From contig CAJVPP010000816.1 in NCBI GenBank assembly GCA_910592005.1, forward strand, positions 1 through 25,878: DNA of 25,878 nucleotides. Reading direction: 5' to 3'. Shown here piece by piece: positions 12,126 through 21,499 of this stretch. The notes under the pieces are model-generated. The model was given only the letters and a program-made list of their open reading frames with translations, made no database searches and was not told the origin of the DNA. Source of the stretch: Funneliformis mosseae (taxonomy: Eukaryota > Glomeromycota > Glomeromycetes > Glomerales > Glomeraceae). Each line of letters begins with the position of its first letter. The stretch's first letter is position 1. Position numbers and translations under genes: made by a program.

Positions 12126-12193
12126 GTATATCATTTTTCTCATAGTATTTTATTGAATTCAATTTCAGTTCTTATAATATAATTTCTAAACAG
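12126..12193 (+). other. Putative intron of the CRN gene before the nuclease exon
   Basis: It begins GTATAT after the codons for IRWLK and ends TTTCTAAACAG before GAT CGA TAT. The 68-bp length and phase 0 fit the frame at 12009-12125 and the frame from 12194. A second possible intron, 11973-12007 (GTATAA to TATAG), is only 35 bp and out of phase, so a frameshift there is as likely. Confidence 0.6.
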
Positions 12194-13417
12194 GATCGAT
12201 ATCATTTTACTTAGACATGAATACACTATCTTCTTATATCTTATAATTCTAAAGAACAACTTAAAATACTAAAAGAATGTCTTACAACTAATTATATAAT
12301 TCAATGAAATCCAAAATATAGTCTTTATTCTAGACTTGTAAGACTTATGCATCATCTTAATAAGTGACATTTTTATATTAACTATGAGTCTATATTTGAA
12401 CTTTTAAAATAAGCAATTATTTATTATGCAATGACAGGAAGGCTGTATTTATATAAAAATACCAAAGAAATAGATATTATGTCTATTGGCTTTACTCACT
12501 ACAAGACTTAAAAATTAACTAGAATCATTAATAAACCTCTTGTGATTCAAGTAGGAATTAATTATTTTAATAATACTAAAATAGATAACATGTGGTTTAA
12601 TATAATATCATAAGTCAATTTTAATGTGAGTATGCCAGGATTTATTTGAAAGAAGTGTGTTATAAATTTATTGCATAACATTATTTTTAAAAGTAATATA
12701 CCTTTATCCTCACACAAAAAACTATTTCCTAACAATAGTCATCATTATCTTCCTGTTGATTTTGAGAATTCACCTGAGCTGTTACTATCTGATAAAAATT
12801 GTGTAGGTATGATATCTGTAAAACTTTCTGCACCCAAAGAATATATTAAGTGACTTTATATAATATTATCATAGGAGAAGACTAGAAATATTTCTGATGG
12901 GTTTTGCCCAATATGTTATTCACCAAACATAGCAGGCCCTGATATTTCAATTGCTTTTTTCTTTCTGAAAGGAGAAAAAAAAGAAGCTTATATTCTAAAT
13001 ACTCAGGTCAAGTTAAAAAATAATGTTGAGCTAAAGAAGGCATGTAAAACTGTTGATCTGAATACAATGTTTACAGACAAAAACTCAAACCTCAATCCTT
13101 TTCAGTTTTATAATGAATTGCATGAAATCTATTAATGACAAAAATGAAGTAACCGTAATATACAGATGATTGTTGCCTATTCTTATCATTTTAAAAGAAA
13201 AAGGGATTATCAAAAAATACTTAATATATCAAAAAGGATACGTAAGATACTAAGATTGATTATTGATAAAAATAATGCAGACATATTGATTTTTAATGAT
13301 TGTCAAAATTAGATTAAAGTTTTAAAATAAGAACAAGAATCTGAAATTAATTGGGAATGTAATGATATTGAAATTTCTGAGAATGAAGAATAGTTTTAAA
13401 AAATAATAAAGTATTAA

Positions 13418-13863
13418 TTCTTACATTTTATATTTTCATTTTTTCAAATATATTATTTATATGTTTAAAATTAAAGTGAAAAATTTGTAAATAATAAAAT
13501 GAATGTATTATTAAATGTTTATTTTTTAAACCTATCTAATAATTTCTAACTAATTTGACACCAAAATTTTATTCCTATATGCCATTATTTTTAACCAATT
13601 CTCGCCTAAATATTCTAAGAAAAATTAAGTAAAAAAGTAAATACTTCTTTCGCTTTCATAATATTCTACTTCATATCCTACCATAAATATTCTTTAATAG
13701 AGTTTGGATATAATATTGATATAATTAGAACTGCACTAACAAAATAGATATAATAATATTAAAAGGATTAAAAAGCCAATTAGCATTATCTTAAAATCTA
13801 TTAATGTACCTTTAAAAATATACTTGTTCGTTAATTAATGATAATGACATGTAAATAATGGTA
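13418..13863. other. AT-rich spacer after the CRN gene
   Basis: No frame of coding texture is seen. T-rich and A-rich runs at 13420-13520 would suit a 3' untranslated region and polyadenylation signals (AATAAA-like words near 13404), but nothing specific can be claimed. Confidence 0.4.
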
Positions 13864-14361
13864 AATTTGATCAGATTTACACTTGCACAAGGTAGATAAG
13901 AGAGTTCATTAACATCTTTTTATAACTCAGCATATTTATTTATCAAGTTTCAGCTGGATAATCAAGAAATATTAATATACAACTAACTTATTAAGTTATT
14001 TATAAACAGAAGTTAGCTTGTATTTTCAAATATGTATAGTATATTGTATTATCACATCATAGGTGCAACTGTGAAAAATCTTCACAATTAAAAATTATGT
14101 GAGTATTCTGATCAAAATTCAGAGTTTCTTGGGCATTCACCTGAACACTTATCTTCAAGTTAGGATGCTCAAGATATTATGCGATGGTTATGAAAAACTG
14201 TAACATTTTGTCACAATCAATTGTTATACATAAAATTTTTTATTAATACACGTATAAAAGTTCAGCTGTGATACATTAAATCTATATCATATTTGTGTTT
14301 AATGAAAACAATCTGAACAGCGACTGTGCAAAGCTTCATCTTTTTTCAGATGGTAGCCTAA
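13864..14361 (+). pseudogene. Unrecognised protein-coding remnant D, indel-free but stop-rich
   Basis: A single register of 166 codons reads smoothly as protein: NLIRFTLAQGR, ESSLTSFYNSAYLFIKFQL, NMYSILYYHIIGATVKNLHN, LCEYSDQNSEFLGHSPEHL and DAQDIMRWL. It holds eight internal stops (five TAA/TAG, three TGA) and no frameshift, ending at TAA 14359-14361. TAA/TAG sit where Gln is plausible and TGA where Trp is plausible. I do not recognise the family. It lies between the CRN gene and the opposite-strand SAM gene. Confidence 0.45.
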
Positions 14362-14520
14362 TCATGAATGACATTTTTTTAAATAAAAAAATTATGTGTT
14401 CATTTTAATTTAAAATGCATATCACTTTTTCCAAGAAAAAATTTATTAAAAATAAATACAAAGATTCAAGACCTAGCCTGTAATACACTGTTTATATGAT
14501 TACAGATTATAATCCTACCC

Positions 14521-15484
14521 CTATTTTTTTGAACGATATTTCTCTATTCTAGCCTTTTTCTTTAAGAGAGGATTGTCTTTTGCATATACCCTATTCTTTA
14601 ATAATCCTACTATAACGCTCAACACCTTTTTCACACTATTACATAATATTTGATATTCTACCCAAAGCATTTTCAGAAAATTTGATGCTAAATGGTAATT
14701 TACTGCCTTGTGAAATTTTTCCTGGAGTATAGAGTAGGAAGTGCCAATCCTGAGCTGTAGTGACAATACCATAGAGATAATTGAAATTGTCATTATCATT
14801 CTGCTTCCATTTTTTCAAATTTGTTTAGCATAAGCTCTTTAGTTGTTTTAATTGTGAAATCGACCCATCTTGTGCTATTATCATCAATTATTTTGTACTC
14901 AGATCTTATGTTGAGCTCTTCTCTTGTAAAATCTCTTATAATATTAATTGTAATATGAAGAATCGTCACGACATATTTATTGCGTATAGCTTCTAAACTA
15001 TTCATGACCAAAGACCTATAATTTTTTAGCTTAACTAAAATTTCTATCATATAATAGTCAAAGTGCTTGTCAGAGTCTTTAATTTCATAGGTTTGTAGAG
15101 AAAATAGTGAGATGTTGTCTGTACTATTACCACTAATGTTATATTTCGTCAATATTTTCTTTAAATTGTGGTATGTTAAAAAAGTCTCAACCTTTTATTT
15201 TTACACTCTTTAGCAAACTTTACGAACCTCATCACAAGTCCTACTTTTAATTCACAATCCTAAAATTTTTGTTCAGTAAAGTCAAAAAAGTCACCACTAT
15301 TAACCTCTTCATTTTCAAAATTTTTGATAGTAGTCTCGTTAAGCCCTAAGTTTTGGTTCTTTAAAAACTCAATAAGCTTAGATGTATCATACTTTTTAAT
15401 TTTGTCTACCAATGAAACTGTTTCATTTCTAATAACAGAAGTAGAGGTGGAAGCTGGAGTATGAGGTGTATTAGTTTCAGACAT
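14521..15484 (-). pseudogene. SAM-domain protein of a glomeromycete-expanded family, frameshifted
   Basis: The ATG at 15482-15484 opens a Ser/Thr-rich lead (MSETNTPHTPASTSTS) and a SAM-like helical domain (residues about 28-74: KYDTSKLIEFLKNQNLGLNE to FFDFTEQKF). A TAG at a Gln-like site (15260-15262) follows; the same register goes on (MRFVKFAKECKNKRL). A frameshift in a T run near 15185 leads to a 118-codon middle part (14796-15152). A second shift near 14796 leads to NYLYGIVTTAQDWHFLLYT. A third shift leads to the basic tail, VKKVLSVIVGLLKNRV to EKYRSKK, ending at 14521. Related proteins often carry crinkler-type nuclease-like C-termini, which the YGIVTT...WHFLLYTP block resembles. Protein-interaction role inferred from SAM; this copy is inactive. 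Confidence 0.65.
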
Positions 15485-15802
15485 AGTGTTATATTTTTTA
15501 GGGATATTGGGCTCAGATAAAAAATGTATTACGTTCTAAAGTGAGATAAAAATTTATTTCTATTTAGGAAAGAAACTACTGGGTATTAATATAGATTTTT
15601 ATGTCATACAGATGCATCATTATACGTGACCCATTTCTCATGTACTGATAAAATAATACTTTATTATAAAATAAATTGTTACCAAAACTCACAGCTTATA
15701 ATACATAAAATTGGCTATTAAGGCACTTTGCACGAATATATCACTATTACATGATATTTTAAATAAATACATAAATATTAATTCTATCATTAGGGGGTTA
15801 TT

Positions 15803-16910
15803 TAATGCTTTGAACAGTTCAGTTCAGTTTGGATTATAGGCCAATCTGAAACTGATCTGAAAATTTTAGTTCAGTTCAGTTCGGATTATAAATCCTAAAA
15901 ATACTAATTCAAAACTGAACTGAACCGTAAACTGGTAAAATCTGAACTGAACTGAAAATTTTGGATTAATCTGAAATTTCAGATCATTTGAAATGATCCT
16001 TTTATCGTTCTTTTAGAATGATAATTTAATCATTCCAATCGAATGATTTTCTTATTGTTCGTTTGGAATGATAACTTCAATTATTTCAAATGAACGATTT
16101 TCTTATCATTCGTTTAGAATGATAATTTGATCGTTCTAATTGAACGATTTTCTTATCATTCATTTGAAACGATAACTTCAATTATTCCAAATGAATGATT
16201 TTCTTATCATTTGTTTGGAATGATAATTTAATCGTTCCAATCGAACGATTATTTTATCGTTCGTTTAAAATGATAATTTAATTATTCTAAACAAATGATT
16301 CTTTTATCATTTTTTTGGAATGATAATTTAATTGTTCCAATTGAACGATTCTTTTATTGTTCATTTCGATGATAATTTGATCATTCCAATCAAATGATTT
16401 TCTTATTGTTCATTTGAAATGATAATTTTATCGTTCTAATTAAATGATTTTTTTATTGTTCATTTGAAACGATAATTTCAATTGTTCCAATCAAATGATT
16501 CTTTTATCGTTCATTTAGAATGATAATTTCATCGTTCCAAATGAACGATAATTTAATCGTTCTAATTAAACGATCCTTTTATTATTCATTTAGAATGATA
16601 ATTTAATCGTTCTAATCGAATGATTCTTTTATCGTTCGTTTAGAATGATAATTTCATCGTTTTAATCGAACAATCCTTTTATCGTTCATTTGGAATGATA
16701 ATTTCATCATTTCAAATGATCTGAAATTTTGGATTAATCCGAAATTTTCAATTCGATTCAGATTTTTTTCGGTTCAGATTAGATTTATAATCTGAAAAAA
16801 ATCTGAACTGAACCGAAAATTTTCAGATTAAAATTTTTGCAATCTAAAACTAAACTGAAGTTGATCCAAACCAAAAATTTTCGAATTAATCTGAACTGTT
16901 CGAAGCTTTA
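15803..16910. mobile_element. Foldback-type repeat element with hairpin array
   Basis: The ends are inverted: TAATGCTTTGAACAGTTCAG at 15803 matches, with two differences, the reverse complement of 16891-16910. Inside the ends lie arms built of GTTCAG/CTGAAC words (TTCAGTTCAGTTCGGATTAT and its complement). Further in is a second inverted pair, GGATTAATCTGAAATTTC near 15963 against 16722-16740. The centre is the hairpin array. TA at 15803-15804 and 16909-16910 may be a target duplication. No gene is inside. It separates the SAM gene from the second CRN header. Confidence 0.75.
16002..16725. repeat. About 14 tandem 50-bp units, each an inverted repeat
   Basis: The unit is approximately TTATCGTTCGTTTGGAATGA, then TAATTTAATCGTTCC, then AATCGAACGATTCTT. 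The halves ATCGTTCGTTTGGAATGAT and ATCGTTCCAATCGAACGAT are near-complementary with an AATTTA loop, so each unit can fold alone or pair with any other. Unit lengths range from 49 to 51, with one extra half-unit near 16540-16585. Differences between units are almost all C/T or G/A, concentrated at CG positions (CGTTC, TGTTC, CATTC). Confidence 0.85.
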
Positions 16911-16967
16911 GGATTGTTAGAGAAAATAGTTAAAAATCAACTCATATAAAAGCATTCCTATTTCATT

Positions 16968-17234
16968 TTAACGTCTCCCATAAGCATATTCATCAATTTG
17001 ACTTTCAATTGATATATTTCCTCTAGTATTATTGATCTTCTAGAGTAAAAACTCAGCAGGAGAAATCTTTTCAAATAAAGATGATCACCTTTCTCTAATA
17101 ATAATTCTTAACTGATCAACTGTTTCATGGATAGAGATTTTAAGCATAGTAATACTTCCTTCTGATAATTCTGATCTTAGAGTTGTGTCACTAAGTAAAA
17201 GAAGATAATTGAGAGTAATAATAGTATCAGACAT
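16968..17234 (-). pseudogene. Second crinkler (CRN) header fragment
   Basis: The ATG at 17232-17234 starts MSDTIITLNYLLLLSDT, like the start of fungal CRN headers, followed by SIHETVDQLRIIIRER, a stop, SSLFEKISPAEFLL, a stop and KINN. The family has an LLLWK-type motif at that place, so the TAG is probably a former Trp codon. The register runs 89 codons to TAA 16968-16970 and can be read on to about 16910, where the foldback element begins. No NTPase or nuclease part is found on the other side, so this is a truncated header, perhaps cut by the foldback insertion. Confidence 0.55.
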
Positions 17235-17871
17235 TTTACTTTTCTAAATACAATGACCCATAGTGAGAAAAAACTTGCTCTTATACATACATAACTTCTG
17301 ATATATATATATCTTAAATTTTTTTGCAGAAAGTTGACTTAACTTTTCACATATTCCTACATGCTTTATATCTGGCTGGAAAAAAAGTAAAAAAGTATGA
17401 GGCATAATTAGTATTATTGTATAATCCCAAAAGTTCTATGAAAGCACATATAAATGGAATCTTCAAACTCTTTCATATGGAGATTTACTAGAAAGACATA
17501 TAATTAACTTTACGTTTAGTGATCTCAGAATTGCAAGTCTCTCAGCTTTTTATAACATATGCTTTTACTAGTACTATTTACTTTTAGCATTAGTCCTGTA
17601 TTGTATGTAAACCTTCTTTTACATTTTCTCACATTTATTTGGAGGAAAAAATAGAGGTATTGGTTAGCATATAACTTCTTTTCGATATGTAAAAATTAAT
17701 ATGTTACATGAAATCTGACTGATGATCTACTCATTTTTGTTGCATAATCTGGCCATAAGCGCTGTGCATAGCTTAGTAAAAAATCTTCTGAGCTAGTGAT
17801 CACTGTTCCGGTTGATGATCAGTATTTCAGACACAAAATTGAATATATGCTAACCAGAAATAAACACAATT
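17235..17871. other. Intergenic region between the CRN header and the 168-residue gene
   Basis: This probably contains the promoters of both divergent genes, but no core element stands out. A GC-richer patch at 17750-17825 (CTGGCCATAAGCGCTGTGCA, then TAGTGATCACTG and GTTGATGATCAGT) resembles the end of a repeat; it contains several TGATCA words. No coding frame was recognised. Confidence 0.4.
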
Positions 17872-18378
17872 ATGATCATGATAAGAAATACTTTCACTGA
17901 ATTATATGATCAACTTTTATATACAAAGAAGAATATAAAAGCTATTCAGAAAAAACTTAGTTTTAATAGTAATACAAATCAAACAGTAACCTATCAAATC
18001 AAAAAAGCAAAAACCCTTGCTGATACGTATGAGTTGTTGTTAGATTTGGTGGTAAATATAATACTGATACAGAAAAATCTCAATATTAATGACAATTCCA
18101 TTCTAGAAGTGAAGCTTAGAAGCAATAAAGCTTCTATTGATATATTATATAGGGAATTATTTATGTTATTCTTAGATTTAGAATATGATATAATAGCAAT
18201 TCAAAAAGAACTTTACATTGTTGATTATACTAATCAAGCAGAGGTAAAAGATGCTAATGAAGAAGCAAGAGCATATTTTCAAAAGTTTAAGGAATTTCAT
18301 GGTCCCTTAGAAGATGGTTTAGATGTGATACTAAAGAAATGTGACAAAGTGAGAGTAAAGAAAATTTGGTTTACCTGA
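17872..18378 (+). CDS. Intact 168-residue protein with three helical repeats
   Basis: One of the few unbroken genes here: ATG at 17872 (a second Met at residue 3 is an alternative start), TGA at 18376-18378, no internal stop. It is predicted to be entirely helical, without a signal peptide or membrane segment. Three copies of a 41-44-residue unit are visible, anchored by AIQKKL (residues 24-29), LIQKNL (65-70) and AIQKEL (109-114). Each is preceded by a helix of the type LYDQLLYTKKNIK, YELLLDLVVNIIL or LYRELFMLFLDLEYDII. The tail is basic (residues 155-165). The composition suggests a coiled-coil or helical-hairpin scaffold. I do not recognise the family. It may be single-exon; whether it is expressed is unknown. 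Confidence 0.7.
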   Translation: MIMIRNTFTELYDQLLYTKKNIKAIQKKLSFNSNTNQTVTYQIKKAKTLADTYELLLDLVVNIILIQKNLNINDNSILEVKLRSNKASIDILYRELFMLFLDLEYDIIAIQKELYIVDYTNQAEVKDANEEARAYFQKFKEFHGPLEDGLDVILKKCDKVRVKKIWFT

Positions 18379-18502
18379 AAAGAATTTCCATTATTCCTGA
18401 AGCTTTCTCCTTAACAATTGCATGAAATTTTCGTAAAAAATTTAGCTAGTACAGACTAATGCCTATATCTAGAATAGGTTAGTTAATTTATATTTTTTTT
18501 TG

Positions 18503-19627
18503 TTATACAGAAGTGGCCTAGCAAATTCTTCTGAACTGAAATCACCACTCCAGATTAGTTAGATCAGTAGAGTTTTACCATTCTGCTTGATTGTTGAGTA
18601 ATGCTACTGAATAATCCCTTAATGCTTGTCTGATTATAGCTATAGTAGAGTAATTGGCATTAGAGTTTACTGTCATAGATATATTAGACTTAAGTTACTG
18701 GTATAACTGAGATAGAACTGAATTCAGATTATTATCAACACTATACTAGGTATTATATAGCCATCTTATCACTTACTCTATTACAGCTTGATTATCAAAT
18801 GAACCCTAGAAAATCTCAACATAAGTATTTGGATTTAGCTGATCTAAGGCTTTTTTGCTAATATAATATCCTCTTAAACTAATATATTTTAAATTAAGAT
18901 ATGATCTAGCAACTTCTTTGATAGTCATATCAGTAATTTCACAAAAGGAAATGTCAAGATGTCAGAACTTTGAAAAGGAATGAATAATATCACAAATTGA
19001 ATGTTCAGTAATCTCTATGCGATAGGTGATATTTAAATATTCTAATTTATGACATATTTTTGTGATCCTCTATAGACCTCCATCATCTACTTCTCAAACA
19101 CAGAAATTTGTAAAACCATCCAACTGATTATTACATAGATTAAGATATTTTAGATTCAAATATAAATCTGCTATCAGTTTTAATACTCTATTACTAAATC
19201 CTATGCTATTTATAAAATCCAAGTGGATTATATTTAGGCATGAATATACAATGCTTATGATTTTTCTATCTGAAAGTGAATGGTAGTATGATATTTCAAG
19301 ATGAGTTACATTTGAGCAATAAACTAACATTTGCTTTCTATGTACTAGCTTTATGAATTTTTTCAATCAAGAGAAATCCTTTGCACATTCTATCCTTATG
19401 AATTTATTTAATCGAAGGCAATCCTTTACACAGTAATCATTTGAAAGAGATTGTCTAGAATATAAGTCTTTTCCTCTCAATTTGATATGCTTTTATAAAA
19501 TAGATACATCACATTTATACCACAATCAGAAAATATATAGAGTGGGATAGAGAGATTTATCTATCACTAAAAAATGTAAAATCTGTTCTAATAGTTCTGG
19601 TAAATAAAAGATGTTTGATTGCGTCAT
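18503..19627 (-). pseudogene. F-box/leucine-rich-repeat protein, stop-riddled but indel-free
   Basis: The ATG at 19625-19627 starts MTQSNIFYLPELLEQILHFL, a typical F-box (SCF ubiquitin ligase substrate adaptor, Skp1-binding). LRR units follow: [82 protein letters not shown] and [22 protein letters not shown] 100-codon C-terminal extension continues in the same register, ending at TAA 18503-18505. The whole is 375 codons with 13 internal stops (five TGA, four TAA, four TAG) and no frameshift. Several stops fall where the family has Trp, Arg or Gln. F-box/LRR genes are strongly expanded in glomeromycetes. F-box and LRR calls are firm; the C-terminal extension is less so. Confidence 0.8.
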
Positions 19628-19826
19628 AAATAATATATTCTGTATCTTTAATCAAAAAAATACTCCTTTTTCTTTATCTTAACCTCTTTCATTGCTTATG
19701 AGGAATAGCCTCTCCTTTTCTTATTACAATTATCTTAACTGAATCAGAATCTTTGAAAGACTCAGATGAATAGGAGGAACCTTTTATTCTTTTGACACTT
19801 TTTTATCAATTATCAAGAGAGCTATT

Positions 19827-20132
19827 TCATGTATTATATCGACTACAGTTTACCTTATCTATACATTCATTCAGACCTTCTAGTTCAGTCTTTAAGAACT
19901 TTACATCTTTCTCTAATTTTTTTACCCTCTTTTCTAAAGTGTTATGTTGGGAATGATAATCTTCCAATTGTTTCTTTAATGCCCTATTTTCACCAGAAAG
20001 TACAGTATACACTTTTACATTTTGCTCATTTAGTCTAAATATCTAGGCTAATTTCTTTGTATATCTAATAATTTCCTGCTTACTAAATATATCAGATGAA
20101 TGATTTTGATCAGTTAATTCCATTTTGGCCAT
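19827..20132 (-). pseudogene. Small coiled-coil protein with one in-frame stop
   Basis: The ATG at 20130-20132 starts MAKMELTDQNHSSDIFSKQE; a single TAG (where Gln fits, after YTKKLA) interrupts; then a strong coiled coil runs to a TGA at 19827-19829 (ALKKQLEDY, TLEKRVKKLEKDVKFLKTEL). Downstream, coding-like sequence at about 19700-19800 (KGSSYSSESFKDSDSVKI) may be a former C-terminal extension beyond the TGA. The coiled coil suggests oligomerisation; no family is recognised. The end lies 92 bp from the next minus-strand remnant. Confidence 0.5.
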
Positions 20133-20223
20133 TTTTGTGATATATTTTATATACTATATATTACCTCAAGTAAAAAAAATAAAATTATGCATATTAGTGA
20201 TAAATCTAGCAAAATTTGCCAAA

Positions 20224-21475
20224 AGCGCATTACTAGTAGCTATACATATTGATAATATCAGATATTTCATTATTTTCTGTAGACTCTGATTTTAAGTCTG
20301 AGTTGTGTTCATCTTTAAGTATAGAGTCCTCTGATTCTGTATTGCCTATAGCATAATTATCGTCTATATCAAGACGATCAGATTCTTGCCTCATTGTAAT
20401 TCTCGAAAGTAATTTAAGATGCTAGGAAGTTAGATTCTTACTATCATGAATTCTAGAAGCGTATTTATTTCTATAATCTTTTAATTTTTTAGGTATAGTT
20501 TTATAAGGTTTTTGTTTTAAGAATTGATTAAATGGCCAAGCATTACATGTTTCACTTTTAGTAAAGATAGGGTCAGATAACTTTTTAGCCTTAATTGCAT
20601 CTCAGATTCAGGTAAGTAATTTCCTGGCACGTTTTGAATTCTTCTTTATAGAAAAAAATGGCCAGAACTCAGAATTTTCCTTCTTGTCTCTTCTACTCTT
20701 TAGATAGCCTATACAGTATCAAGAATAGCCTTCTTTATACTATGCTGAAATGTTTGAAGGATTCAGTTCATAATGATTAATTTGAAGAGATCTTATTTCT
20801 TCTGGTTTTATATTTAATATCATTATTACATTCGCAAGATCCTCTTTAGTAGGAATTTTGGAAGTATCAATGTTTGGAAGCCTTTTACTTATATTTGCTA
20901 AGGAAAATATATGGGAATTCTACCCAGATTAGCCATTCGCTTTTTAGTTCATTCTTTCTGAATTTTATTAGAATCTTGAATAAGGTCCTTATCTTTGGCA
21001 AATTCTTCAATAATTGCAGAATCTACACTACCTTCTGTTAATTTTACATAAAATGTTGACTGATATGAAACACTGGCAATGATTTCATTTTCATTTTTAT
21101 TTTTTGAATCCACTGCCTAATAATTAGTGATAATGTCTACAAAATTACTGGTCTTAGCATAGTATTTCATTCTTCCTTCAATAGTGAAATTTTTCTTTCT
21201 CTTATCTGATAAAAGAGCTTCTATTTGCTCTTTACTAAATGAATGTCTGTTATCAGTGCCTCTATTATTAGTGCCTCTGGTAAGAGCAACTTTAATACAC
21301 TTGTAAACTATCTAATCAGAAAGCAAAGCATCAAGTTCAGGAATATATTTGCTTAATTATTCTAGGTGAAGCCAGTCGACAAATTATGCTTTTCTAGAAA
21401 CTGCTCTAAGATTAATATAAAGTTATTAGCTTTAGATTTTCAGGTTTTTGAGGTAACCGTTTTGGTAGCTATATT
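20224..21475 (-). pseudogene. Remnant of a glomeromycete-expanded family of unknown function
   Basis: Three registers are needed. About 21475-21345 reads NFILILEQFLEKHNLSTGF. About 21343-20890 reads PELDALLSD, TRGTNNRGTDNRHSFSKEQ, RMKYYAKTSNFVDIIT and AIIEEFAKDKDLIQDSNKIQ. The last, about 20900-20224, reads ISKRLPNIDTSKIPTKEDL, KNSEFWPFFSIKKNSKRA and SDPIFTKSETCNAWPFNQF, then an acidic Ser-rich tail (TESEDSILKDEHNSDLKS). TGA stands at Trp-like places (LLT-stop-I-stop-DAI) and TAG at Gln-like places. It resembles a large family in arbuscular mycorrhizal fungi that I cannot name; a recombinase-related origin is only a guess. It lies next to the MITE. Confidence 0.5.
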
Positions 21476-21499
21476 AATACTAATTATTATCTAGTTATA

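Larger units (their letters stand above)
10529..13417 (+). pseudogene. Crinkler (CRN) effector gene: header, P-loop NTPase, nuclease; broken
   Basis: Three regions follow the known CRN plan. Exon 1 (10529-10901) is the ubiquitin-like header, with LILGE, an LWKVNIS block, EASRLSYEVNIEKDF and LFPADEISEDYHN. Exon 2 holds a P-loop NTPase: at 11288-11311 the Walker A region reads TSDCDKTH where SGCGKT-type residues are expected, followed by LELLCHDYSLYF. The last exon (12194-13417) holds a PD-(D/E)XK-like fold: GPD at 12935-12943, then 20 codons, then QVK at 13004-13012. CRNs are secreted, host-directed proteins in oomycetes and fungi; the nuclease domain is the presumed effector part. A frameshift lies near 11130-11155 and there are many in-frame stops. 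No clear ATG or signal peptide is visible. Domain calls are firm; function of this copy is lost. Confidence 0.75.

Noticed and set aside
16002..16725. CRISPR-like appearance of the 50-bp repeat array
   Set aside because: There are no unique spacers; the repeat units are contiguous, self-complementary and diverged, in a eukaryotic context.
19829..20038. 69-codon plus-strand open frame
   Set aside because: It is the complement of the minus-strand coiled-coil gene, whose heptad pattern is clear.
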